Position numbers and translations under genes: made by a program. DNA of 64,000 nt, taken from Bolinopsis microptera (Eukaryota > Ctenophora > Tentaculata > Lobata > Bolinopsidae). The notes beneath the pieces are model-generated. The model worked only from the letters and a program-made list of their open reading frames with translations, did not search any database and was not told the origin of the DNA. This document shows, piece after piece, positions 40,264 through 52,900 of this stretch. The DNA is taken from assembly GCF_026151205.1 (NCBI RefSeq), contig NC_087082.1, positions 19,554,494-19,618,493 of the forward strand, in the 5' to 3' direction. Position 1 is the stretch's first letter; every line of letters begins with the position of its first letter.

Positions 40264-41756
40264 TTTCAGCCGTCACACGATTGCATTATACCTGAGAATA
40301 GCTGCAGACCTAACACAGTGACGTCAGATGTGTCAAAGTTTTAATAACTCAGTACATGTTCAAGGTATGTGGAAGTGAGAGTAACCAGGGTGTTCACCGC
40401 AACTACTCATATAGGATAAACCTACCCTGAAATTAACGCTATTCCTAAACGCTATAATTTCTAAACGCTATTTCTAAAGTAATCTTAATTTAAATGTAAC
40501 CCTGGATTAATTGCACTGTTATATTGATGCAGATATCAGTAAAAACTGTTTTAAAAGCCTTAAGAAATAGTCGACCCTTATAGATAACCTCAAGTCTTAC
40601 TTTACAGCACGTATTTCCGGTACGTGGAAATAAAACCAAAGTGTTCGCCGCTATAATATCGCCGAGTAGTAAGAGAAAGGGAGTAGTTTACTTTTACAAG
40701 AGAAAGGGAGTAGTACTGCAACATAGCAACATCATGAAACTTTGTGAAGTAATTATGTGATTTCAAACTGATTCACTCGCTACTCTTTACATCATTCGAA
40801 ACCATTAATATTTTCGCGGCACTGATAATGGACGAGCAATTGTAATTAAGTTATGTTGCTCAGAAGAATATTTTCCCGTTTTTAAGCATGCTGCGATCAC
40901 CCGTCAAACTCTTTGTGGCCATGGGGAATGACGTCACTTAGTCAGAATGACGTTACACAAATGTCTTATACACATCTTAAAGTTAAAGTATATTAGTCGG
41001 AATGAAACTGAACGTGGTGGTTTTAAACTTAATACGCAGGCTCGCACATATAAGCTTGATAGTGGTCCAGCTCGCATTGGTAAGCTACGAATATCACAAA
41101 TAAACGCACTTTCAGATTGTCACGTGATGAAAAAGATGGTCACGTGATGTCAGGAGAGCAAAACACATTACTCGGTTAACAGTGGATAAGTGGAGAGTAA
41201 TCTTGCTGATGTACAGGGTGTTCACGATACATTGGAACGGTTTTAAATGTCTATAAATAATTTTATGAAGCAGCAGTCCACTATATTTTCCACTCATTTT
41301 CTTTGCTAATCGGTTAAGATTCGGAGCGAATGTGTTTAAAGGGCACTGGATGAGAGGAGAGTACTGGCGACTATCTTGCTGATGTATGTGATCTTTGAAG
41401 ATGTTTATTAAGGTGCTTAACAGTCTGTAGCAATCTTTACTGAGGTTAATTTGTATCTTTAATTAGAAATATTGATATTACTTCCCTCGGGGCGTTTAAG
41501 CAAATGTAGCAATTTATCATTTCTCTTGTATATATCTTGAGTAATGTAGTATGGAAGGTATAATAACGCACACTACCCAGCTTATAGTATAATAAGAATA
41601 GTATAATAAGTGCCGTAGACAAGTGCCGTATAATAAGAATAGCAACGACAGTGGTCACAAAGACACGTACTGAGAATTATCAATAAAACCGCTTTAATAA
41701 CTTCAACTAAACCCTTGCTTCCTTGAACTACGTAAACAATACGCCCTATTTTCACA
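40264..41756. other. Unassigned sequence
   Basis: No gene. GAGAAAGGGAGTAGT is duplicated near 40670 and 40700, and AGTGGATAAGTGGAGAGTAATCTTGCTGATGTA near 41180 has a diverged second copy near 41350 (GGATGAGAGGAGAGTACTGG with CTTGCTGATGTA). These are small local duplications. Confidence 0.35.
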
Positions 41757-41848
41757 ACGTCATACACAACGTCATACCAGTGACGTAGTAATAATATTAT
41801 GACGTCACAACGTTATTATGACGTTACAACGTTATTATGACGTTACGA
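41757..41848. repeat. TGACGT-rich short tandem repeat
   Basis: About three copies of a 19-bp unit ACAACGTTATTATGACGTT, preceded by ACAACGTCATAC repeats. One copy contains the full CRE palindrome TGACGTCA (41810-41817 region) and ACGTT/AACGT palindromes recur. Confidence 0.65.
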
Positions 41849-42064
41849 ATGGAGTGTAGCGAAGATGTTAAGTACATTTTATGTAATTAGTATCCCCGCT
41901 ATTATCCACTCTCCTACAATCATATTATAAACGATCCTGTCAGATTATACCAGGGTTCTTACACAAGCGACAAAATTAGCACAAATCTCTAAAAAAGTGT
42001 GTTTCTAGAGCAAAACGCGCGGTTTTGCTAGTACCACGGTTAAGTTTTTCAAAATTGTCCCACA

Positions 42065-42146
42065 TTCAAACGACGATTTGCCCCCCCCCCCCCTCCCCCC
42101 GCACAGCGGGGTCAGCGACTCAGCGGGGCCCTTCGTTACGCCACTG
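42065..42146. mobile_element. hAT-like MITE end (CAGTGGCGTAACG terminus)
   Basis: Read on the minus strand, CAGTGGCGTAACGAAGGGCC is followed by CCGCTGAGTCGCTGACCCCG and a long G run. This is the common terminus of hAT-type miniature elements in invertebrates. The matching second terminus is not found to the left, so the copy is probably truncated or diverged. It is related in its terminus to the foldback at 18629-18741. Confidence 0.5.
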
Positions 42147-44800
42147 GTCAAATATACTATTACCAAGTTTATATTATATTGTGTGAGCTTGGTAATATTT
42201 GACCCTAATCCTACTTTACTACACAAGATTATATAGTGTGACCAGATTATATAGTGTGACTTAATTTACGCTGATTAATAAACTACAATGGTGACCATAC
42301 AGCCACGCCTCCAAGCCAATTTGTACACAGAATAATCTAAGTAAGCGCACAATTAATTATATATACAGTAGTACAATTAACTCTATATTAGAATTAACTC
42401 TACTATTGTGTGCCTGCGAATGAAGTACGAGGTCAAACAGGTGGTAGCAAACTTGAAATTGAAGTGATAATTTGATTACATAAATATAATTTGATTGAAT
42501 AACACTATACAATGGGAATATTCCAGTAATTTGATGGAACTTCTTAGAGCAGTAATGCGTATAAACTACAAGCCTGAACGCTCATTTCGAAACTTTCTGT
42601 CATCTGGTGCAATCGAGGTGTTTTAAAGTTTTAAAGTTTTAAGAAGCAGATAAGTTAGACAATAACAATATAAAAACTCCCAAAAGATGGCAAATTTATC
42701 AAAGATCGCTAGCTTTACGATCGCTAGCTTTACGTCAATGTATTGTTAGGAAATAACTTCGCACTCGTCTGGGTATATATGGGTGACTGGTAGGATGAAA
42801 TTAACCGGTAGTACCACACCCAATCAACATTCGTCTAGACTATAATGAATATTCCAGAGTTTTAAAATGCTCAAATGACACGTGTGAATGTAGTATACCC
42901 AATCGGCGAGACCGGTATCATATTGAAACAGACTGGCAGGATATAACAAAATACTAATTATAGGTTGTGGTCTGATAAACATGAACAGGGAAGAAACCTG
43001 GGCTGTCTGATAAACATGAACAGGGAAGAAACAGTACGCCATGATTTAGCTGTTGTCCGTTTGTGTCGCTTTTAGAGTCTCAACAATCCAAATATAGCGG
43101 CTAAATAAAGTAACATCTGTCTGGCGTTGTTTTTCCTCCCAAAAAGAAATACGTCGTACCTGCTGCACTGTAAGAGAGCTATATATGTGTGTATTGAGAG
43201 CTCATGTTATGGGAATGTCACACTGTCAGTAACTTGTAGACAACTTAATCAGTTAGACTAGGATCACAGTATTCTTATATCTTTATAAGGGTAAAATATA
43301 AGAGTCAGGTAAAATATAAGGGTCAGGACTTAGGCAACATATAAGGGTCAGGTAAAATACCATTAACAAAAAACAATGACCACCGTTATTCGAGGGACAC
43401 ACTTAGTGATAACCTAATAATGACGGTTAAATCTTGAAATTCTAAAATTCCAACAATTCCGGAATCACACACCTACTAGCACTAGACGAGATGCTCATTG
43501 TCAAGATGGTATAAACCTTCCATAATCTTGGTTATGTAATTAAATAATTAACGTAGACATCATTACCAATATAATAACAGGCTTATGAAGGCTTTTTAGT
43601 TTTTGGTGAGGATATTTATCAATTTTACGCTGTTTTTATTTTAGTCACGCGATCAAATGTGACAGTAAATTTACGTAAGAGTAAATAAAGAATTTCTCAT
43701 AAATTATGATTAAAAGACATTTTATGATCCGACACATGTAGCTATTTAGTCGGTATTTGACGGCAAACTTTCTTAAACCTTTTAAAAACGCATGACCAAG
43801 AGCAAGGTGTTTAAAATCAAAAATATGCTTGGTTTTAGCTGTTCTCGTTCCATACAGCTTGAGGTTCATTTGAGTCGTTAAATCAATGTCGAAGATTTAA
43901 TGCAAATATAACAATTTATTCACTATCAACAACGACTTACAACCAGGTAACCTCTGTTATAAAATGACAGCAGATTAAAGAAGCCCACGTGCTGTCGGGA
44001 TAAATAGCGGGTAGGATGTGTTATGTCAAATATTTTATGGGTACCTAAATTTTAAAATTTCGTGTTGGCCGATGAAATTTAACTGTTTCAAAAATTTTTC
44101 CGAACCTTCTTATTAATTCTTTTAAAATTCGTCAAATGTCTGCCGAAAACCTGAATGTGACCATATTGTTCACCCTTCACTAAGGATGACCATCTGGAAA
44201 TTAAGGGTAGCCTCTGCAGACTAACTGAAAAGTAAAGCTAAAATATAGTTTTTAATAGCCTGAAATTACCGCTTCTCGTGCAAATGTTGTACTAAATATT
44301 GTTACATAGCTTAGTTTAAAATCATCACTATTTCGAATCAATACCACTGGTATTGATGATACTAGACTATATGTATCAAAAATAGTCTGGTATTACCAGA
44401 CTTATTGAAACTACAATCTACAACAGTAAAACTATCCGATGAGAAAGAGCGTATCGCTAGAGAGAACAGTTGTAGGGAGAAATAGTAACCTGAACCACTA
44501 ATTTGTGTTTCAGTGCAGCTATTACACATACCTGAGTAGTTGGAACGAGTCCAAGAACGCCCAGTTCTATACAGAGCTCTCTTCAAAAAGCGGGTAAAGT
44601 GGTAATTTAACTACTAGTATAGAACCTGGTGGTTCAAATCCGATCACGTGATATCACTTCCTGGGACAATTGTTACAATTTTGCAGAGTTCCTACTTCCT
44701 CCACCCAAATTCTGGGAACCATGATACTAGTAATGGATTGTGGCACTTGTAAGGTGGTTTAAAATTAAAGGTAAATAGTTGGCAGTTGTTTTGGCATACT
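42147..44800. other. Unassigned sequence with small repeats
   Basis: No confident gene. AAAATATAAGGGTCAGG is repeated about four times at 43290-43360. ATAAACATGAACAGGGAAGAAAC occurs twice near 42978 and 43012. CGATCGCTAGCTTTACG is duplicated near 42707. A 74-codon minus-strand frame from an ATG at 43869 (KHLALGHAFLKGLRKFAVKY) has protein-like composition but no domain. Confidence 0.35.
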
Positions 44801-45145
44801 ACTTAGCCACCTGTAAAGCTGTAACTCATTTGTTGCTTGATTGCGGGAAACATTGATCTTGAGATCACGTTATCTCTATAACTAACAAATCAGCAGTTTA
44901 ATGATTGCATTCAAAACAGTCCTGTAATGAACTGTGCCAGCTTTATTTTCGTGAGTTATTACTTCCCTGAAACGTGCTGATTTGGCAAGCTATTTAGCCA
45001 GTTCCCTTCAACCACCTGTCACGCAAACAAATCAACAGTTTGATGAATGCTTTGTGTCCTGTAATGAACTGTGCCAGCTTTGGATCATGATCGTTAGAAT
45101 TCTTTCATGAGTAATCACTTCCCTTAAACGTGCTGCAATTTGACT
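44801..45145. repeat. Diverged tandem duplication, about 137 bp
   Basis: CCTGTAATGAACTGTGCCAG occurs at 44921 and 45058. Upstream of each is a similar AACAAATCARCAGTTTRATGA, and downstream of each is TTCCCTKAAACGTGCTG. A third, weaker partial copy may precede the first. Confidence 0.65.
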
Positions 45146-46974
45146 CAATGCCAAGATATATTAAAACGCAGATTTGGCGAGACAAAACGATTTCGACAAT
45201 AATCGGGGGAAATGGAGACAAACGGGCAATTTCCTGGCGATATTCAAATAACAAAAAACAAAACGAACAGTAAGTCATTAAAATACGAGCATGGAAATTT
45301 CAATAAAAGAACACAGTCAGCTAAGGAGCTCCAGACTCGAGATGCGCTTAACAAAGTACTATGTGTTGATATAAGTATAACAGGCCGTCACATTTTAGGA
45401 CGATGTGTTGATATCTCTACTTCTCTACATGTAGAACATGGATAATGAAAACACGATCTTGGTAGAAACAAGCGTGGAGCTAATGACGGTGGATTGAATT
45501 AACTGTGGTTAATAGGGTTATGAGATTGCCGATTAGATTCACGTACGGGGTTTTCTGAGAGAAATATGGAGCGTTTAGTGAGTTAGTGGTTATTGCACCA
45601 TTTTGGGTGCTGAATTCCCGCAAGAGCGCTGTAAAATTCGATTGTATTATTTAAAGCGGATCCATTAAGCACACGACAAAAGGAGAGTATAACAGAATAG
45701 AGCCCTTTCCTCTAGATTAACACCACTAATTGAAAATATAGCAATATAATTATAATGATATAGTCCTTACACTGTATATATACTCATAGGGAAGATAAAT
45801 AGCGGGCACGTGGGCACTGATATTGTTAAACTATATGTGGGGCCTCGGCCAGCAGTGAATTTATTAGAAGTTAAATAAAAAGATTAAAGAAGATTATTGA
45901 TCTGTTAAAGCAATCTTAAATTAGCAGACATCAAAGCATAAGGTTGATCAACAAACATATTTTATAAGCAGCGTATCTATTGCATATCCGCTCGATCATT
46001 AGTAATAACTTAATTATCTCTTTTTTTGACTGCGTTAAATGTATAATTAACTGAACTAATTCAAGATAACTAGATCGGCATCCGATCACGATGTACTAAT
46101 CAGATATGAAAACCGCGTGAACTTAACTAATGATAGCCGAGATAACTGATTAATGAAAGCCGCGCCTATTAACCGGGCAACGAACAGAATCGTAAAATCG
46201 CGCGCGCCCGCACAGCTGCACGTGTACTTAAATTTAATATTTTGCACGTGACCTTTCCTACTTCGACGGAGTAAATTTACCATTTAGGGGCTCCTAAGCC
46301 TCACATAAATATCTCAAGAGAAGGTTAAAAGTGATGATAAAAGTAGATCATCACCAACCTGTGTTTGTGACCACGCTATAGAAAAGCCAATACTGATTAC
46401 TTGTGAACTTTCAATCAAATAAACAAAGTTTAATTCATTTGCTGGTCGTTCTCAGATTCAGAACAGCCATATAAAGAACACGCATGTTGCACTCAGTCAC
46501 AGGCTGTATTGTACAGGCTGTTCCAAATGAGATCCCGGTGACCTCACTCGGAAATAGCGATTAAAAATGTTTCATGGATATGGACACGTACAGGTAAAGC
46601 AGGAGCGGGTGAGGTGCGGAGGTTGATTCACTGATTGGATAGAATGATCTAGAACAGTCTAGAAACAATGATACATATCAATCGATGATAGACCAAAAAA
46701 CATAAAATTAATCATCGAGCTACCTCAGTATGCTGACACGCTTATTACTAAAACCAAAGTTAAAGACACTGTCCCAGCACAAACCATACAAATAACACCA
46801 GCAGTGGTATTATACAACACTCTCATAAATAATTATATCCGAAAAAAACAAAAAATTCCAAACTTAACAGCTGGCCAGACTGTTAAAAGAATGTGGATAT
46901 AAATTTATATCGGGTCAATAAATAGATACAATTACAGGAACACAGCTGACTGCCAACATATCAAGTAAGGGAGT
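45146..46974. other. Unassigned flank of the minisatellite
   Basis: No confident gene. A plus-strand frame at 45212-45445 starts at ATG with METNGQFPGDIQITKNKTNS but has no domain. TATAAATAGCGGG-like phrases occur near 43990 and 45797. The last bases before the array (AAGTAAGGGAGTGGAGAAG) grade into the repeat. Confidence 0.35.
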
Positions 46975-49900
46975 GGAGAAGTAGAGAGCAGAAAGAGGGG
47001 AACACTCCCTCCACCCCACATGAACAAGTCTGAGAAGTAGAGAGCAGAACACTCCCTACACCCCACATGAACAAGTCTGAAAAGTAGAGAGCAGAACACT
47101 CCCTACACCCCACATGAACAAGTCTGAGAAGTAGAGAGCAGAACACTCCCTACACCCCACATGAACAAGTCTGAGAAGTAGAGAGCAGAACACTCCCTAC
47201 ACCCCACATGAACAAGTCTGAGAAGTAGAGAGCAGAACACTCCCTCCACCCCACATGAACAAGTCTGAGAAGTAGAGAGCAGAACACTCCCTCCACCCCA
47301 CATGAACAAGTCTGAGAAGTAGAGAGCAGAACACTCCCTACACCCCACATTAACAAGTCTGAGAAGTAGAGAGCAGAACACTCCCTCCACCCCACATGAA
47401 CAAGTCTGAGAAGTAGAGAGCAGAACACTCCCTCCACCCCACATGAACAAGTCTGAGAAGTAGAGAGCAGAACACTCCCTACACCCCACATGAACAAGTC
47501 TGAGAAGTAGAGAGCAGAACACTCCCTACACCCCACATGAACAAGTCTGAGAAGTAGAGAGCAGAACACTCCCTACACCCCACATGAACAAGTCTGAGTA
47601 GTAGAGAGCAGAACACTCCCTCCACCCCACATGAACAAGTCTGAGAAGTAGAGAGCAGAACACTCCCTCCACCCCACATGAACAAGTCTGAGAAGTAGAG
47701 AGCAGAACACTCCCTCCACCCCACATGAACAAGTCTGAGAAGTAGAGAGCAGAACACTCCCTCCACCCCACATGAACAAGTCTGAGAAGTAGAGAGCAGA
47801 ACACTCCCTCCACCCCACATGAACAAGTCTGAGAAGTAGAGAGCAGAACACTCCCTCCACCCCACATGAACAAGTCTGAGAAGTAGAGAGCAGAACACTC
47901 CCTCCACCCCACATGAACAAGTCTGAGAAGTAGAGAGCAGAACACTCCCTCCACCCCACATGAACAAGTCTGAGAAGTAGAGAGCAGAACACTCCCTCCA
48001 CCCCACATGAACAAGTCTGAGAAATAGAGAGCAGAACACTCCCTCCACCCCACATGAACAAGTCTGAGAAGTAGAGAGCAGAAAACTCCCTACACCCCAC
48101 ATGAACAAGTCTGAGAAGTAGAGAGCAGAACACTCCCTACACCCCACATGAACAAGTCTGAGAAATAGAGAGCAGAACACTCCCTCCACCCCACATGAAC
48201 AAGTCTGAGAAGTAGAGAGCAGAACACTCCCTACACCCCACATGAACAAGTCTGAGAAGTAGAGAGCAGAACACTCCCTACACCCCACATGAACAAGTCT
48301 GAAAAGTAGAGAGCAGAACACTCCCTACACCCCACATGAACAAGTCTGAGAAGTAGAGAGCAGAACACTCCCTACACCCCACATGAACAAGTCTGAGAAG
48401 TAGAGAGCAGAACACTCCCTGCACCCCACATGAACAAGTCTGAGAAGTAGAGAGCAGAACACTCCCTACACCCCACATGAACAAGTCTGAGAAGTAGAGA
48501 GCAGAACACTCCCTCCACCCCACATGAACAAGTCTGAGAAGTAGAGAGCAGAACAATCCCTACACCCCACATGAACAAGTCTGAGAAGTAGAGAGCAGAA
48601 CACTCCCTACACCCCACATGAACAAGTCTGAGAAGTAGAGAGCAGAACACTCCCTCCACCCCACATGAACAAGTCTGAGAAATAGAGAGCAGAACACTCC
48701 CTACACCCCACATGAACAAGTCTGAGAAGTAGAGAGCAGAACACTCCCTCCACCCCACATGAACAAGTCTGAGAAGTAGAGAGCAGAACACTCCCTCCAC
48801 CCCACATGAACAAGTCTGAGAAGTAGAGAGCAGAACACTCCCTACACCCCACATGAACAAGTCTGAGAAGTAGAGAGCAGAACACTCCCTACACCCCACA
48901 TTAACAAGTCTGAGAAGTAGAGAGCAGAACACTCCCTACACCCCACATGAACAAGTCTGAGAAGTAGAGAGCAGAACACTCCCTACACCCCACATGAACA
49001 AGTCTGAGAAGTAGAGAGCAGAACACTCCCTCCACCCCACATGAACAAGTCTGAGAAGTAGAGAGCAGAACACTCCCTCCTCCCCACATGAACAAGTCTG
49101 AGAAGTAGAGAGCAGAACACTCCCTACACCCCACATGAACAAGTCTGAGAAGTAGAGAGCAGAACACTCCCTCCACCCCACATGAACAAGTCTGAGAAGT
49201 AGAGAGCAGAACACTCCCTACACCCCACATGAACAAGTCTGAGAAGTAGAGAGCAGAACACTCCCTACACCCCACATGAACAAGTCTGAGAAGTAGAGAG
49301 CAGAACACTCCCTCCTCCCCACATGAACAAGTCTGAGAAGTAGAGAGCAGAACACTCCCTACACCCCACATGAACAAGTCTGAGAAGTAGAGAGCAGAAC
49401 ACTCCCTACACCCCACATGAACAAGTCTGAGAAGTAGAGAGCAGAACACTCCCTACACCCCACATGAACAAGTCTGAGAAGTAGAGAGCAGAACACTCCC
49501 TCCACCCCACATGAACAAGTCTGAGAAGTAGAGAGCAGAACACTCCCTACACCCCACATGAACAAGTCTGAGAAGTAGAGAGCAGAACACTCCCTACACC
49601 CCACATGAACAAGTCTGAAAAGTAGAGAGCAGAACACTCCCTACACCCCACATGAACAAGTCTGAGAAGTAGAGAGCAGAACACTCCCTACACCCCACAT
49701 GAACAAGTATGAGAAGTAGAGAGCAGAACACTCCCTCCTCCCCACATGAACAAGTCTGAGAAGTAGAGAGCAGAACACTCCCTACACCCCACATGAACAA
49801 GTCTGAGAAGTAGAGAGCAGAACACTCCCTACACCCCACATGAACAAGTCTGAGAAGTAGAGAGCAGAACACTCCCTACACCCCACATTAACAAGTCTGA

Positions 49901-52900
49901 GAAGTAGAGAGCAGAACACTCCCTCCACCCCACATGAACAAGTCTGAGAAGTAGAGAGCAGAACACTCCCTACACCCCACATTAACAAGTCTGAGAAGTA
50001 GAGAGCAGAACACTCCCTACACCCCACATGAACAAGTCTGAGAAGTAGAGAGCAGAACACTCCCTACACCCCACATGAACAAGTCTGAGAAATAGAGAGC
50101 AGAACACTCCCTACACCCCACATGAACAAGTCTGAGAAGTAGAGAGCAGAACACTCCCTACACCCCACATGAACAAGTCTGAGAAGTAGAGAGCAGAACA
50201 CTCCCTACACCCCACATTAACAAGTCTGAGAAGTAGAGAGCAGAACACTCCCTACACCCCACATGAACAAGTCTGAGAAGTAGAGAGCAGAACACTCCCT
50301 CCACCCCACATGAACAAGTCTGAGAAGTAGAGAGCAGAACACTCCCTACACCCCACATGAACAAGTCTGAGAAGTAGAGAGCAGAACACTCCCTACACCC
50401 CACAAGTCTGAGAAGTAAGAGAGCAGAACACTCCCTACACCCCACATGAACAAGTCTGAGAAGTAGAGAGCAGAACACTCCCTACACCCCACAAGTCTGA
50501 GAAGTAGAGAGCAGAACACTCCCTACACCCCACATGAACAAGTCTGAGAAGTAGAGAGCAGAACACTCCCTCCACCCCACATGAACAAGTCTGAGAAGTA
50601 GAGAGCAGAACACTCCCTACACCCCACATGAACAAGTCTGAGAAGTAGAGAGCAGAACACTCCCTACACCCCACATGAACAAGTCTGAGAAGTAGAGAGC
50701 AGAACACTCCCTACACCCCACATGAACAAGTCTGAGAAGTAAGAGAGCAGAACACTCCCTACACCCCACATGAACAAGTCTGAGAAGTAGAGAGCAGAAC
50801 ACTCCCTACACCCCACATGAACAAGTCTGAGAAGTAGAGAGCAGAACACTCCCTACACCCCACATGAACAAGTCTGAGAAGTAGAGAGCAGAACACTCCC
50901 TACACCCCACATGAACAAGTCTGAGAAGTAGAGAGCAGAACACTCCCTACACCCCACATGAACAAGTCTGAGAAGTAGAGAGCAGAACACTCCCTCCACC
51001 CCACATGAACAAGTCTGAGAAGTAGAGAGCAGAACACTCCCTACACCCCACATGAACAAGTCTGAGAAGTAGAGAGCAGAACACTCCCTACACCCCACAT
51101 GAACAAGTCTGAGAAGTAGAGAGCAGAACACTCCCTACACCCCACATGAACAAGTCTGAGAAGTAGAGAGCAGAACACTCCCTACACCCCACATGAACAA
51201 GTCTGAGAAGTAGAGAGCAGAACACTCCCTACACCCCACATGAACAAGTCTGAGAAGTAGAGAGCAGAACACTCCCTACACCCCACATGAACAAGTCTGA
51301 GAAGTAGAGAGCAGAACACTCCCTACACCCCACATGAACAAGTCTGAGAAGTAGAGAGCAGAACACTCCCTACACCCCACATGAACAAGTCTGAGAAGTA
51401 GAGAGCAGAACACTCCCTACACCCCACATGAACAAGTCTGAGAAGTAGAGAGCAGAACACTCCCTACACCCCACATGAACAAGTCTGAGAAGTAGAGAGC
51501 AGAACACTCCCTACACCCCACATGAACAAGTCTGAGAAGTAGAGAGCAGAACACTCCCTACACCCCACATGAACAAGTCTGAGAAGTAGAGAGCAGAACA
51601 CTCCCTACACCCCACATGAACAAGTCTGAGAAGTAGAGAGCAGAACACTCCCTACACCCCACATGAACAAGTCTGAGAAGTAGAGAGCAGAACACTCCCT
51701 ACACCCCACATGAACAAGTCTGAGAAGTAGAGAGCAGAACACTCCCTACACCCCACATGAACAAGTCTGAGAAGTAGAGAGCAGAACACTCCCTACACCC
51801 CACATGAACAAGTCTGAGAAGTAGAGAGCAGAACACTCCCTACACCCCACATGAACAAGTCTGAGAAGTAGAGAGCAGAACACTCCCTACACCCCACATG
51901 AACAAGTCTGAGAAGTAGAGAGCAGAACACTCCCTACACCCCACATGAACAAGTCTGAGAAGTAGAGAGCAGAACACTCCCTCCACCCCACATGAACAAG
52001 TCTGAGAAGTAGAGAGCAGAACACTCCCTACACCCCACATGAACAAGTCTGAGAAGTAGAGAGCAGAACACTCCCTACACCCCACATGAACAAGTCTGAG
52101 AAGTAGAGAGCAGAACACTCCCTACACCCCACATGAACAAGTCTGAGAAGTAGAGAGCAGAACACTCCCTACACCCCACATGAACAAGTCTGAGAAGTAG
52201 AGAGCAGAACACTCCCTCCACCCCACATGAACAAGTCTGAGAAGTAGAGAGCAGAACACTCCCTCCACCCCACATGAACAAGTCTGAGAAGTAGAGAGCA
52301 GAACACTCCCTCCACCCCACATGAACAAGTCTGAGAAGTAGAGAGCAGAACACTCCCTCCACCCCACATGAACAAGTCTGAGAAGTAGAGAGCAGAACAC
52401 TCCCTACACCCCACATGAACAAGTCTGAGAAGTAGAGAGCAGAACACTCCCTCCACCCCACATGAACAAGTCTGAGAAGTAGAGAGCAGAACACTCCCTA
52501 CACCCCACATTAACAAGTCTGAGAAGTAGAGAGCAGAACACTCCCTCCACCCCACATGAACAAGTCTGAGAAGTAGAGAGCAGAACACTCCCTACACCCC
52601 ACATTAACAAGTCTGAGAAGTAGAGAGCAGAACACTCCCTCCACCCCACATGAACAAGTCTGAGAAGTAGAGAGCAGAACACTCCCTACACCCCACATGA
52701 ACAAGTCTGAGAAGTAGAGAGCAGAACACTCCCTACACCCCACATGAACAAGTCTGAGAAGTAGAGAGCAGAACACTCCCTACACCCCACATGAACAAGT
52801 CTGAGAAGTAGAGAGCAGAACACTCCCTACACCCCACATTAACAAGTCTGAGAAGTAGAGAGCAGAACACTCCCTCCACCCCACATGAACAAGTCTGAGA